Assembly: GCA_963792785.1 (NCBI GenBank)
Contig: CAWBXO010000002.1
Location: 558,001 to 622,000, forward strand
Source: CAWIMX01 sp963792785
GTDB lineage: Bacteria > Acidobacteriota > Vicinamibacteria > Vicinamibacterales > CAVVIG01
Direction of reading: 5' to 3'
Length of the DNA stretch: 64,000 nucleotides
Shown here: in pieces, positions 41,987-50,873 of the stretch
Layout of the letters: the number at the start of each line of letters is the position of its first letter
Numbering within the stretch: position 1 is the first letter of the stretch
Notes under the pieces: generated by a model
What the model saw: the letters and a program-made list of their open reading frames with translations, nothing else
The model's database searches: none
Told to the model about the DNA's origin: nothing
Position numbers and translations under genes: made by a program

Positions 41987-43380
41987 GCCGGACGCGGCGC
42001 GTGCACTTCGTCGGGATCGGCGGCGCCGGCATGAGCGGGATCGCCGAGCTGCTCGCCAATCTCGGGTACGTCGTGACGGGGTCCGATGAACAGGCCTCGC
42101 CCGCGCTCGAGCGGCTGGCGGGGCTGGGCGTGTCCACCGGCGTCGGGCACGCGGCGGCGCACGTCGGCGACGCGGACGTCGTGGTGGTGTCGACGGCGAT
42201 CCCGGCGGGCAACCCGGAGGTCGAGGAGGCGCGGCGGCGCCGCATCCCGGTGATTCCCCGGGGCGAGATGCTCGCCGAGCTGATGCGCCTGCGCGAGGGC
42301 ATCGCGGTGGCCGGCTCGCACGGCAAGACGACGACGACCGCGATGATCGCGCTCGCGCTCGAGCGCGGCGGCCTCGACCCGACGGTGGTGATCGGCGGCC
42401 GGTTCGGCGCGTTCGGCGGCAACGCGCGGCTCGGCGCCGGGCCCGTGCTGGTCGCCGAGGCGGACGAGAGTGACCGGTCGTTCCTGAAACTTCGGCCGAC
42501 GATAGCGGTGATGACGAATATCGACCACGAGCATCTGGAGACCTACGGCGGGTTCGGCGACCTCCAGGAGGCGTTCGCCGACTTCGCCAATTCCGTGCCG
42601 TTCTATGGCGCGGTGGTGGCCTGCGCGGACGATCCGGCCATTGCCGGCATCCTGCCGCGGATCGCGCGGTCCGTCCGCACCTACGGGTTCAGCGACGCCG
42701 CGGATCTCTCGGCCGTGGACGTCATCCTCGACGGCTTCGCGTCGCGCGCGCGGGTGCGCCGTCGCACGCGGAGCGGCGTCGAGACGCTCGGGCCGCTCGC
42801 GCTCCAGGTGCCGGGCCGCCACAACCTGCAGAACGCCCTGGCGGCGATCGCCGCGGGGCTCGAGCTCGGCCTCGCGTTCGACGATCTGGCCGGCGCGCTC
42901 GGCGAGTTCCGGGGCGTCGCGCGGCGCTTCGAGGTGCGGGGCGAGCCGAACGGGATCCTGGTGATCGACGACTACGGCCATCACCCGACGGAACTCGCGG
43001 CCGTGCTGGCCGCCGCGCGGTCGCTCGGACGGCGCCTCGTCGTGGTGTTCCAGCCGCACCGGTACTCGCGGACGCAGGCGCTGATGGACGCGTTCGGGCC
43101 CTCGCTCGCCGGCGCGGATCACATCGTGCTCACGGACATCTACGGCGCCGGCGAGGCGCCGATCCCGGGCGTCACGCTCGAGGTGCTCGCAGCGGCCGTC
43201 CGGCGATCGGCGGGCGCACCCGTCGACGTGGCGCCTTCGCTCGACGCGGCCGTCGACGCCGCGGCGTCGGCGGCGCGCCCGGGCGACGTGATCGTGACGC
43301 TCGGCGCGGGATCGATCGCGGGCGCGGTCGATCGGCTGCTCGCCCGTCTCGGCGGCGCGGCGGCGGGAGGGCGCTCGTGA
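41980..43380 (+). CDS. murC: UDP-MurNAc:L-Ala ligase MurC
   Basis: 466 aa. HFVGIGGAGMSGIAELLANLGY, GSHGKTTTTAMIA, EADESDRSFL, NIDHEHLETYG and DDYGHHPTEL identify MurC. Starts with the ATG at 41980 inside the murG end. murB and ddl, which often follow murC, are absent here; ftsQ follows directly with a 4-nt overlap. Confidence 0.95.
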   Translation: MLGRTRRVHFVGIGGAGMSGIAELLANLGYVVTGSDEQASPALERLAGLGVSTGVGHAAAHVGDADVVVVSTAIPAGNPEVEEARRRRIPVIPRGEMLAELMRLREGIAVAGSHGKTTTTAMIALALERGGLDPTVVIGGRFGAFGGNARLGAGPVLVAEADESDRSFLKLRPTIAVMTNIDHEHLETYGGFGDLQEAFADFANSVPFYGAVVACADDPAIAGILPRIARSVRTYGFSDAADLSAVDVILDGFASRARVRRRTRSGVETLGPLALQVPGRHNLQNALAAIAAGLELGLAFDDLAGALGEFRGVARRFEVRGEPNGILVIDDYGHHPTELAAVLAAARSLGRRLVVVFQPHRYSRTQALMDAFGPSLAGADHIVLTDIYGAGEAPIPGVTLEVLAAAVRRSAGAPVDVAPSLDAAVDAAASAARPGDVIVTLGAGSIAGAVDRLLARLGGAAAGGRS

Positions 43381-44222
43381 CGGCGATTGCCGCGCCGGCC
43401 GACCGCCGGTTCCGGCGCGCTCACGTCAAGCCGTCGAAGCGTCGCCGCGGCTGGCGCGCCCTGGTGCGTCCGGCCCTCGCCGCCCTCGTGGTCGCGGCGG
43501 TGGGCGCCTATGGGGCGTATCGCGTCGCGCGGCTCGTGATCGAAGGGCGCGTGCTGCGGATCAGCCAGATCACGGTGCGCGGCAACACGCACCTGTCGCG
43601 CGGCGAAGTCCTGGCGCTCGTCGGCGGCCTGCGCGGCCAGAGCCTGCTGTGGACCGATCTCGACGGGTGGCGGCAGCGCCTCCTGGCGTCGACCTGGGTC
43701 CGCGACGCCGCGCTGCGGCGCTCGCTGCCTTCGACGATCGACGTCGTCGTCTCCGAGCGCGAGCCGATCGGTCTCGCGCGGCTGAACGGCGACATGTATC
43801 TGCTCGACGAGCGGGGCCAGATCATCGACCAGTACGGACCGCAGTACGTGGACCTCGACCTGCCGATCGTGGACGGCCTGCTCGCGCCGTCGGCGTCGGA
43901 CGGCGGTCCGGCCGTCGACGAGGCGCGGGCGCGGCTCGCGGGCCGGCTCCTGGCCGACCTCGCCGCGGCGCCGGTGGTCGCGCGGCGGGTCTCGCAGATC
44001 AGCGTGGCCGACGGCCACGACGCGGCCGTGATTCTCAACACCGATCCGGCCGTGATTCATCTCGGCGACACCGCGTTCGTGGCGCGGCTGCGGTCGTATC
44101 TGGAGCTCAGCGGCGCGCTGCACGATCGCGTGCCGGCGATCGACTACGTGGATATGCGTTTTGACGACCGCGTGTACGTGCGCCCCGCGGGCCGGGCGGC
44201 GGTGGCGCGGGTGGCGCGGTAG
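43377..44222 (+). CDS. ftsQ: cell division protein FtsQ
   Basis: 281 aa. Basic cytoplasmic tail, one TM helix (about 27-45), a POTRA domain (ISQITVRGNTHLSRGEVLALVGGLRGQSLL) and the FtsQ/DivIB-type beta domain (VSEREPIGLARLNGDMYLLDERGQIID). GTG start overlapping murC. Part of the FtsQBL divisome subcomplex. Confidence 0.92.
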   Translation: MTAIAAPADRRFRRAHVKPSKRRRGWRALVRPALAALVVAAVGAYGAYRVARLVIEGRVLRISQITVRGNTHLSRGEVLALVGGLRGQSLLWTDLDGWRQRLLASTWVRDAALRRSLPSTIDVVVSEREPIGLARLNGDMYLLDERGQIIDQYGPQYVDLDLPIVDGLLAPSASDGGPAVDEARARLAGRLLADLAAAPVVARRVSQISVADGHDAAVILNTDPAVIHLGDTAFVARLRSYLELSGALHDRVPAIDYVDMRFDDRVYVRPAGRAAVARVAR

Positions 44223-44239
44223 GGGAACCCGGAGGCAGC

Positions 44240-45478
44240 GTGGCACGAAGAGAGCGGTATCTGGTCGGGCTCGATGTCGGCACCTCGAAGGTGGCGGCCG
44301 TCGTCGGCGAAATGCTCGACGGCGACGCCATCGAGATCGTGGGGCTCGGCGTCGCCGAGTCGCGCGGGATCCGGCGCGGCGTCGTGGTGAATCTCGAGGC
44401 GGCCGTCGAGTCCATCAAGCGGGCGATTGACGAGGCCGAGCTGATGGCCGGGGTCGAGATCGACTCGGTGCACCTCGCGTTGTGCGGCCCCCACGTGAAG
44501 GGGTTCAACAGCCGGGGTGTGATCGCGGTCGCCGGGAAGAACCGCGAGATCACGCGGGAGGACGTCCGGCGCGCCATCGAGGCCGCCAAGGCGGTGTCGC
44601 TGCCGACGGGCCGCGAGATCCTCCACGTGCTGCCGCAGGACTTCGTCGTGGACGAGCAGGACGGCATCGGCGCGCCGGTCGGGATGACGGGCGCGCGGCT
44701 GGAGGTGAACGTCCACATCATCACGGGCGCCCAGAGCTCCACGCAGAACCTGGTCGCGTGCGTGAACCGCGCGGGCGTGAGCGTCGCGGAGACGGTGGTC
44801 GAGCAGCTCGCGGCGAGCGACGCCGTGCTGACCGAGGACGAGAAGGAGCTCGGCGTGGCGCTGGTCGACATCGGCGGCGGCACCACGGACATCGCGATCT
44901 ACGAGCGCGGCAGCCTGTGGCACACGGCCGTCATCGGCATCGGCGGCGATCACTTCACGAACGACATCGCCGTCGGCCTGCGCACGCCGGTGCCGGACGC
45001 GGAAAAGATCAAGCGCAAGTGCGGGTGCGCGCTCTCGGGCATGGTCGACGAGGACGAGACGATGGAGGTCGCGAGCGTCGGCGGGCGCAAGCCGCGCGTG
45101 ATGGCGCGGCGGATCCTCGCCGAGATCCTGCAGCCCCGCGCCGAGGAGATCTTCCACCTCGTCTGGGACGAGATCCGGCGCGCCGGCTACGAGAAGAGCC
45201 TCAACTCCGGGATCGTGCTCACCGGCGGCGGGGCGGTGCTCGACGGCATGCCCGAGATCGCCGAGCAGATCTTCGACCTGCCGATCCGGCGCGGGTGCCC
45301 GGTCGGCGTCGGCGGGCTCAGCGACCACGTGAACAGCCCGACGTTCGCGACGGGCGTCGGGCTCGTGGTGTACGGCTGCCGCAACGCCCCGCCCGAGGCG
45401 TCGCACGCACTGGTCGGCGCCGGCGCCATCGGGCGCGTGGCCGGTCGGCTGAAGGGACTCTTCAGGGAGTTCTTCTGA
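44240..45478 (+). CDS. ftsA: cell division protein FtsA
   Basis: 412 aa, actin-like ATPase. VGLDVGTSKVAAVVGE phosphate-1 loop, VDIGGGTTDIAIY phosphate-2, GIVLTGGGAVLDGM adenosine motif, and the C-terminal amphipathic membrane helix GRLKGLFREFF. Tethers FtsZ to the membrane. A GTG start with GGAGGC-like Shine-Dalgarno follows ftsQ by 17 nt. Confidence 0.95.
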   Translation: MARRERYLVGLDVGTSKVAAVVGEMLDGDAIEIVGLGVAESRGIRRGVVVNLEAAVESIKRAIDEAELMAGVEIDSVHLALCGPHVKGFNSRGVIAVAGKNREITREDVRRAIEAAKAVSLPTGREILHVLPQDFVVDEQDGIGAPVGMTGARLEVNVHIITGAQSSTQNLVACVNRAGVSVAETVVEQLAASDAVLTEDEKELGVALVDIGGGTTDIAIYERGSLWHTAVIGIGGDHFTNDIAVGLRTPVPDAEKIKRKCGCALSGMVDEDETMEVASVGGRKPRVMARRILAEILQPRAEEIFHLVWDEIRRAGYEKSLNSGIVLTGGGAVLDGMPEIAEQIFDLPIRRGCPVGVGGLSDHVNSPTFATGVGLVVYGCRNAPPEASHALVGAGAIGRVAGRLKGLFREFF

Positions 45479-45479
45479 G

Positions 45480-45511
45480 CTGAGGAGCTGAGGAACTGGG
45501 GAATTGGGGGC
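45480..45511. repeat. CTGAGGAGCTGAGGAACT-type microrepeat after ftsA
   Basis: Degenerate GCTGAGGA units directly behind the ftsA stop, analogous to the microrepeats at 471, 3800 and 56988. Confidence 0.4.
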
Positions 45512-45593
45512 GTTGCGAAATATGCGCAGGAGCGCCTGCGGCCATGCGAGTCCGAGGACATGGAGATCCGAGGACGAGCATCGGCGTCAGTTC

Positions 45594-45617
45594 GCGGCGG
45601 GGGTGGGGCCCCGCCGC
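45594..45617 (+). promoter_or_regulatory. 9-bp G+C hairpin upstream of the ftsZ ribosome-binding site
   Basis: GCGGCGGGG (45594-45602) pairs with CCCCGCCGC (45609-45617) around a 6-nt loop. AAAGGAGA and the ftsZ ATG follow. No T-run follows, so it may be a weak attenuator or simply stabilise the ftsZ message. Confidence 0.4.
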
Positions 45618-45638
45618 CAGTAACTAAAGGAGACGCGA

Positions 45639-46994
45639 ATGGCTGACGTGCACAACACGCCCGACACCGACGATCCGCGCGACGCGCGGCGGCTGCGGCT
45701 GCATCTGGCGGAGGAGAACCGGACCGGCGCCCGCATCAAGGTGATCGGCGTCGGTGGCGGTGGCGGGAACGCCGTGAACCGGATGGCGTTGGCGGGTCTC
45801 GACGGCGTCGAGTTCATCGTCGTCAACACGGACGTCCAGGCGCTGGTGAACAACGCCGCGCCGACCAAGATTCAAATCGGCGGCAAGCTGACGAAGGGCC
45901 TCGGCGCGGGCGCCGATCCGAACGTCGGCCGGCACGCCGCGCTGGAGGACACGGAGAAGATCATCCAGGCGCTCGACGGCGCCGACATGATCTTCGTCAC
46001 CACCGGCCTGGGCGGCGGCACCGGCACCGGCGCGGCGCCGGTCGTGGCCAGCCTCGCGAGCGAGCTCGGCGCGCTGACGATCGCCGTCGTCACCAAGCCG
46101 TTCAAGTTCGAGGGCCGGAAGCGTCTGGTGCAGGCCGAGCGCGGGCTGGAGCAGCTGCGCGACTGCGTCGACACGATCATCACGATCCCGAACGAGCGGC
46201 TGCTCACCCTCATCGACCGCACGACGCCGCTGACCGAGGCGTTCGCGACGGCCGACGATGTGCTGCGCCAGGCGATTCAGGGCATCTCGGACCTCATCCT
46301 CGTGCCGGGGCTGATCAACCTCGACTTCGCCGACGTGAAGACGATCATGTCCGGCATGGGCCTGGCGATGATGGGCACGGGCGTGGCCGAGGGCCCGGAC
46401 CGCGCGATGGAGGCGGCGCGGCGCGCGATCTCGAGCCCGCTGCTCGAGGGCGCGTCGGTGAACGGATCGCGCGGCGTGATCATCAACGTGACCGGCGGTC
46501 CGGACCTCTCGCTCGTGGAAGTGAGCGAGGCGTCGGCGATCGTGCAGGAGGCGGCTCACGAGGACGCCAACATCATCTTCGGCGCCGTGGTGGATCCCGC
46601 CCTGAAGAACAAGGTGAAGATCACCGTGATCGCCACCGGGTTCGACTCGGTGCCCTCGGCGAAGTCCGCGGCGTCGGCGGCCGTCACGCCCGTGGATCTC
46701 ACGCAGTACGCGGATCACTTGAAGGCGCGCGCCGACGCGGCGGTGGCGGCGGCCGGATCGCGGCTGTCGATTTCGCGGCGGCCGCAGATCGAGCTGCCGA
46801 TGGCCGCGGCGGGCGGCGGCGCGGCCATCCCGGCGGCGGCCCAGGCGGCTCCCGCGCCCGACGCCGGCGCGGACGCGGGCATCGTGGACTTCGCCGACCG
46901 GCTGAAGGCGCCGGATGCCGGGACCGATCTCTCGGACTTCGGCCTCGGCTCGACGTTCGACGTGCCCGCGTTCCTCAGGCGCCAGGAGAACTGA
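45639..46994 (+). CDS. ftsZ: cell division protein FtsZ
   Basis: 451 aa, tubulin homologue. IKVIGVGGGGGNAVNRM, NTDVQAL, the GTP loop GLGGGTGTGAAPVVA, NLDFADVKTIMSG and a variable linker followed by the C-terminal FtsA/ZipA-binding peptide DVPAFLRRQ. It has its own strong Shine-Dalgarno and a 160-bp leader, so it may be transcribed separately. Confidence 0.97.
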   Translation: MADVHNTPDTDDPRDARRLRLHLAEENRTGARIKVIGVGGGGGNAVNRMALAGLDGVEFIVVNTDVQALVNNAAPTKIQIGGKLTKGLGAGADPNVGRHAALEDTEKIIQALDGADMIFVTTGLGGGTGTGAAPVVASLASELGALTIAVVTKPFKFEGRKRLVQAERGLEQLRDCVDTIITIPNERLLTLIDRTTPLTEAFATADDVLRQAIQGISDLILVPGLINLDFADVKTIMSGMGLAMMGTGVAEGPDRAMEAARRAISSPLLEGASVNGSRGVIINVTGGPDLSLVEVSEASAIVQEAAHEDANIIFGAVVDPALKNKVKITVIATGFDSVPSAKSAASAAVTPVDLTQYADHLKARADAAVAAAGSRLSISRRPQIELPMAAAGGGAAIPAAAQAAPAPDAGADAGIVDFADRLKAPDAGTDLSDFGLGSTFDVPAFLRRQEN

Positions 46995-47388
46995 CCGCGG
47001 GACCCAGCAGGTCCCAGCGGTTGCCTTCGAGGTCCACGAACACCACGACGCGGCCGTACGGCTCGTCGCGCGGAGGAGAGGCGAACTGGACGCCGGCGTC
47101 GGCGAGGCGCCGGTACGTGGACTCGAAGTCGTCGACGCGAAGGAAGAAGCCCACGCGGCCGGCGAACTGCCGGCCGACGACCGCGGCCTGCGCGTCGCCG
47201 TCGGCGCGGGCGAGCAGCAGCCCGGTCCCGCCGCCCCGCGGCCGCACCACGACCCACCGCTTCGGCCGCCCGTCGTTGGTGGCGGCCGGCGCGTCCTCGA
47301 CGAGCTCGAAGTCGAGGACGCCGACGAAGAAATCAATCGCCGGCTGGTACTCCCGCACGACGAAGGCCACGAGCTGCAGGTGCGACAC
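46975..47388 (-). CDS. VOC/glyoxalase-family protein
   Basis: 137 aa. Two beta-alpha-beta-beta-beta units: LQLVAFVVREYQPAIDFFVGVLDFEL, GRVGFFLRVDDFESTYRRLADAGVQF and VVVFVDLEGNRWDLLGP, the last carrying the Glu metal ligand usual for the glyoxalase/bleomycin-resistance superfamily. Its 3' end overlaps ftsZ by 20 nt in convergent orientation. Substrate unknown. Confidence 0.82.
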   Translation of the reverse strand: MSHLQLVAFVVREYQPAIDFFVGVLDFELVEDAPAATNDGRPKRWVVVRPRGGGTGLLLARADGDAQAAVVGRQFAGRVGFFLRVDDFESTYRRLADAGVQFASPPRDEPYGRVVVFVDLEGNRWDLLGPAVSSPGA

Positions 47389-47494
47389 GGCTGGCGCCTA
47401 CCTTATCAGAGCGGTGATACAGTAAGTAGATCCACGGCACGGGTGAACGCCGTCGTTCGAGCGTCAGCCGACGCACGACCTGATTCCGCATGTT

Positions 47495-49240
47495 ATGAGC
47501 TCCTGGCAACAACGCGAGCGCGCCCTCGAGACCCTGGCGAAGGAAACCGGCTACATCCGCAAGCCGCACGGCGATCGTCTGCGCGTGGCGCTCGCCTTCC
47601 CGAACACCTACTGGGTCGGCATGTCGAACCTCGGGTTCCAGACCGTCTACCGCCTCTTCAACGCCCAGGACGATGTCGTGTGCGAGCGCGTGTTCCTGCC
47701 GCCCAAGCAGGAGCTTCGGGAGCTCGTCGAGAGCCGCGCCGGCATCCTGACGCTCGAATCGCAGACGCCGGTCGGCGACATGGACGTCCTCGCGTTCTCC
47801 GTGTCCTTCGAATGGGACTACGTGAACGTGCTCTCCATGCTGCGCCTGGCCGGCATTCCGGTCCGCGCCGCGGACCGCACCGAGCGGCATCCGCTGGTCG
47901 TCATCGGCGGCGCCGTCACGTTCGTGAACCCCGAGCCGCTGGCGCTGTTCGCCGACGTGATCGCCGCGGGCGAAGGGGAGGTGCTCATCCCGTCGTTCGA
48001 CCGCGCGTTCTCGGCCGCCACCAGCCGGGCGGATCTGCTCGAGCGCCTGTCGGCCGAACGCGGGTTCTACGTGCCGTCCCTGATCGAGCCGCGCTACGGA
48101 GCCGACGGCGCGCTCGCGGGGTACGTGAACGCCCGTGACGGGACGCCCGCGCCCGCGATCCGCAAAGCCGCGCTGCCCGTGACCGACGCCTCCGATCCCC
48201 CGGCCACGAGCATCTTCACGCCCGACACCGAGTTCGGCTCGCGCTTCCTCGTGGAAGTCGTCCGCGGCTGCGCGAACCTGTGCCGCTTCTGCTGGGCCGG
48301 CTACAACTACCTGCCGGTGCGCGCGTTCCCGACGGACCGCATCCTCCAGCTCGCCGAAGCCGCGCGCGTCCATGCGTCGCGCGTCGGGCTCGTCTCCATC
48401 GCCCTGTGCGACCACCCCGACATCGAGCGGATCCTCGCCCGGCTGAACGAGCTCGGCTACGCGATCAGCCCGGCGTCGCTGCGGCTCGACGACCTCACCG
48501 AGACGATCGTCCGGCTGCTGCGCGCGAGCGGCGAGCGGACGATCACGATCGCCCCGGAAGCCGGCTCCGATCGCCTCCGCCGCGTGATCAACAAGACCAT
48601 CACCAACGATGAGATCCTCGATCGCGCCGAGCTGCTGTTCGCCAACGGCATCGAGAGCCTGAAGCTCTACTACATGATCGGCCTCCCGACCGAGACCGAC
48701 GAGGATCTCGTCGCCATCCGCGACCTGACGCTGCAGATGCGCGAGAAGATGCTCGTGCACGCGCGCGCCCGCGGACAGGTCGGCCACCTCGTCGGCAGCG
48801 TGAACCCCCTTGTGCCGAAGCCCGGCACCGCGTTCCAGTGGCTGCCGATGGAAGATACGGCGATCACGGATCGCAAGATCAAGCGGCTGCGATCCCTCAT
48901 GGCCGGCATCGACAACGTCAGCTTCAACATCAAGTCCCAGCGGCACTCCTACTACCAGGCGCTGCTGTCGCTCGGCGACCGGCGCGTCGCGCCCACCATC
49001 GAGGCCGCCGAGCGCAACGGACAGGACTGGCGCGCGGCCGTCGCCGAAACCGGCCTGGACGCGGACTTCTACATCTTCCGCGACCGCAGCCGCGACGCCG
49101 TCCTGCCCTGGGACGTGATCGACGGCGGCATGAAGGCGTCCTTCTTCCAGGCCGAGTACGAGAAGTCCATCCGCGAGGAGTGGACGCTTCCGCCCAAGCG
49201 CCAGCAGGAGAACGCGCGGCTCCTGCCCGTCATTCAGTGA
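47495..49240 (+). CDS. B12-binding-domain radical SAM protein (TIGR03960-like)
   Basis: 581 aa. N-terminal cobalamin-binding-like Rossmann region (AFPNTYWVGMSNLGFQTVY; GGAVTFVNPEPLA) and a radical SAM core with the cluster motif C-X3-C-X2-C (RGCANLCRFCWAG). RVINKTITNDEIL, YYMIGLPTETDEDLVAI and VNPLVPKPGTAFQW follow TIGR03960 usage. The reaction is unknown. The stop overlaps the convergent small gene by 11 nt. Confidence 0.82.
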   Translation: MSSWQQRERALETLAKETGYIRKPHGDRLRVALAFPNTYWVGMSNLGFQTVYRLFNAQDDVVCERVFLPPKQELRELVESRAGILTLESQTPVGDMDVLAFSVSFEWDYVNVLSMLRLAGIPVRAADRTERHPLVVIGGAVTFVNPEPLALFADVIAAGEGEVLIPSFDRAFSAATSRADLLERLSAERGFYVPSLIEPRYGADGALAGYVNARDGTPAPAIRKAALPVTDASDPPATSIFTPDTEFGSRFLVEVVRGCANLCRFCWAGYNYLPVRAFPTDRILQLAEAARVHASRVGLVSIALCDHPDIERILARLNELGYAISPASLRLDDLTETIVRLLRASGERTITIAPEAGSDRLRRVINKTITNDEILDRAELLFANGIESLKLYYMIGLPTETDEDLVAIRDLTLQMREKMLVHARARGQVGHLVGSVNPLVPKPGTAFQWLPMEDTAITDRKIKRLRSLMAGIDNVSFNIKSQRHSYYQALLSLGDRRVAPTIEAAERNGQDWRAAVAETGLDADFYIFRDRSRDAVLPWDVIDGGMKASFFQAEYEKSIREEWTLPPKRQQENARLLPVIQ

Positions 49241-49538
49241 CCAGCGCCGACTCCGCCTCGAATTCCTGATACGCCTCCAGGACGAACGCGCGCAGTTTCT
49301 GCTGCGACGTGGCGTCCACCAGCGGCCGCAGCAGGGCGAAGCTCCGCCGCTCGCCGTTCACGCTGTACTGCCTCGCGGGAAAGGTCACGTTCCGCCCGCC
49401 GTTCCCCCCGCGGCGCTCCCACACCCCGAACCCCACGAGCTTCAGGCCGTCGAGCGGCCCCTCGGTGAAGTGCAGCTCGGCGTCGGCGATTTTTCCTGGC
49501 GGGTTGCCCTTGTCGTTCGGCATGAACTTGACGGTCAT
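49230..49538 (-). CDS. small SpoVG-like/unknown protein
   Basis: 102 aa with a good AGGAG Shine-Dalgarno. The segment LDGLKLVGFGVWERRGGNGGRNVTFPARQ followed by a helical end (QKLRAFVLEAYQEFE) recalls the SpoVG fold (beta strands, then a terminal helix), but identity is weak. An unrelated conserved hypothetical protein is equally possible. Confidence 0.5.
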   Translation of the reverse strand: MTVKFMPNDKGNPPGKIADAELHFTEGPLDGLKLVGFGVWERRGGNGGRNVTFPARQYSVNGERRSFALLRPLVDATSQQKLRAFVLEAYQEFEAESALVTE

Positions 49539-49723
49539 TACGAATCTCCTTTCGATCGTTGGCCGCCCGCATCGGACGGCCGCGAGGTCGCTGGCGACAC
49601 GATGACTTCACGGCGCGTGCCAGCTCCCGCGCGTCGAGGGCGCTCGCGCAACCGGCACAGCGGCGGGAGGTTAGGGGAGGAGGCGGGGGCGGTTCAGCGG
49701 GCGGCGGCCGAAGGGCGCCGAAC

Positions 49724-49743
49724 ACGACAACCGGAGTTGTCGA
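49724..49743 (-). terminator. hairpin directly after acpS
   Basis: On the minus strand the acpS stop is followed by CGACAAC-TCCG-GTTGTCG and then TGTT. The 7-bp perfect stem with tetraloop looks like a weak intrinsic terminator; the T-run is short. Confidence 0.5.
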
Positions 49744-50127
49744 TCAGCCGAGCAGGATGACCTGCGCCATCGCGAGCGTTCGGCTGTGCGTGATCGTGAC
49801 GAGCGCGGACTGTCCGCCCATCTCGGCGAAGCGGCGCGCGGCGCCGCCGTGGAACACGAGGCGCGGCGGCCCGCCCGCGCCCCGCACCACCTCGACGTCG
49901 CGCCACAGGACGCCGCGGGAGCGGCCGGTGCCCAGCGCCTTCATGCCCGCCTCCTTCGCCGCGAAGCGTCCCGCGAAGTGCACGGCCGGGTCGCGCCGCC
50001 GGCGGCAGTAGGCGATCTCCGCGTCGGTGAAGAGGCGCCGCTCGAAGCGCGGCCCGTAGCGGGCGAGCGTGGCCGCCACGCGCTCGATCTCGATCGCGTC
50101 GAGCCCCAACCCCCGAATGTCAGACAT
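49744..50127 (-). CDS. acpS: holo-[acyl-carrier-protein] synthase
   Basis: 127 aa. GLDAIEIERVAATLARYGPRFERRLFTDAEI and HFAGRFAAKEAGMKALGTG carry the Mg-binding Asp and Glu of AcpS; ITHSRTLAMAQVIL is the usual end. Attaches 4'-phosphopantetheine to ACP. Divergent from the TetR gene. Confidence 0.93.
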   Translation of the reverse strand: MSDIRGLGLDAIEIERVAATLARYGPRFERRLFTDAEIAYCRRRRDPAVHFAGRFAAKEAGMKALGTGRSRGVLWRDVEVVRGAGGPPRLVFHGGAARRFAEMGGQSALVTITHSRTLAMAQVILLG

Positions 50128-50163
50128 GGCGGCCTCGCATGGCGGGTGCGTCCAGCGTACCGC

Positions 50164-50215
50164 TTGACAGCCCGGCCGGCCCTGAGTTAGACATATGACT
50201 AAGTCATATGCCTAA
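50164..50215 (+). promoter_or_regulatory. TetR promoter/operator: TTGACA box and 29-bp palindrome overlapping the start codon
   Basis: TTGACA lies at 50164-50169. The sequence 50187-50215 is a dyad with arms TTAGACATATGACT and AGTCATATGCCTAA around a central A (one mismatch in 14). The TetR ATG (50208-50210) is inside the right arm. This is a typical TetR-family operator and suggests autorepression and a nearly leaderless mRNA. Confidence 0.7.
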
Positions 50216-50873
50216 ATCAAGCGCGAGCCCCGTCCCCGACGCCCGGCGCGAGACCGAGCAGGCGTTCCTGGACGCCGCCGAGCGGCTCCTCGTCGAGGTC
50301 GGGTACGCCGGCATCACCACCCGCCGGGTCGCCGAGGAGGCCGGCGCCAACCCCGGCCTCGTGCACTACTACTTCGGCACGATGGAGGAGCTGTTCGTCC
50401 AGGTGCTCGAGCGCTTCACCGATCGGCTCATCGCGCGGCAGCGCGCGATGTACGCCTCGCCCCTGCCGTTCGTCGCCAAATGGCGCGAGGCCATGCGCTA
50501 TCTCGATGCCGACCGGCCCTATCAGAAGATCTGGTGGGAGCTCCAGGCGATGGCCTGGAACCGCCGTGAGTTCCGCGTCCGGATCGCGCGCGTGCTCGAC
50601 GCCTGGCACGACGCGATGCACGGGGCCGTCGCCGAGGCCGTCGCGCGCTACAACCTGGACTCCCCGGCGTTCCCGCCGGAGGCCTGGGTGAAGCTCATCG
50701 TCACCGTGAACGAAGGTCTGATCCTCGAGCGCCTGTCCGGGATCGATCGCGGACACGACGAGCTGCTCGGCGCCATCGACCGCTGGCTCGGCGCGCTGGA
50801 ACGCCAGGCCGCGCGCCGGCCCCGGACGCCCGCACCACGGCGGAAGAAGGGGGGCGGCCGTGCGCGCGCGTGA
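50208..50873 (+). CDS. TetR/AcrR-family transcriptional regulator
   Basis: 221 aa. N-terminal HTH: AFLDAAERLLVEVGYAGITTRRVAEEAGANPGLVHYYFGTMEELFVQVL, with the recognition helix in NPGLVHYYF. The ligand domain is unassigned. Basic, Pro-rich tail. The downstream fusion gene overlaps by 14 nt, so regulator and enzymes probably form one autoregulated operon (50.2-53.8 kb). Confidence 0.88.
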   Translation: MPKSSASPVPDARRETEQAFLDAAERLLVEVGYAGITTRRVAEEAGANPGLVHYYFGTMEELFVQVLERFTDRLIARQRAMYASPLPFVAKWREAMRYLDADRPYQKIWWELQAMAWNRREFRVRIARVLDAWHDAMHGAVAEAVARYNLDSPAFPPEAWVKLIVTVNEGLILERLSGIDRGHDELLGAIDRWLGALERQAARRPRTPAPRRKKGGGRARA

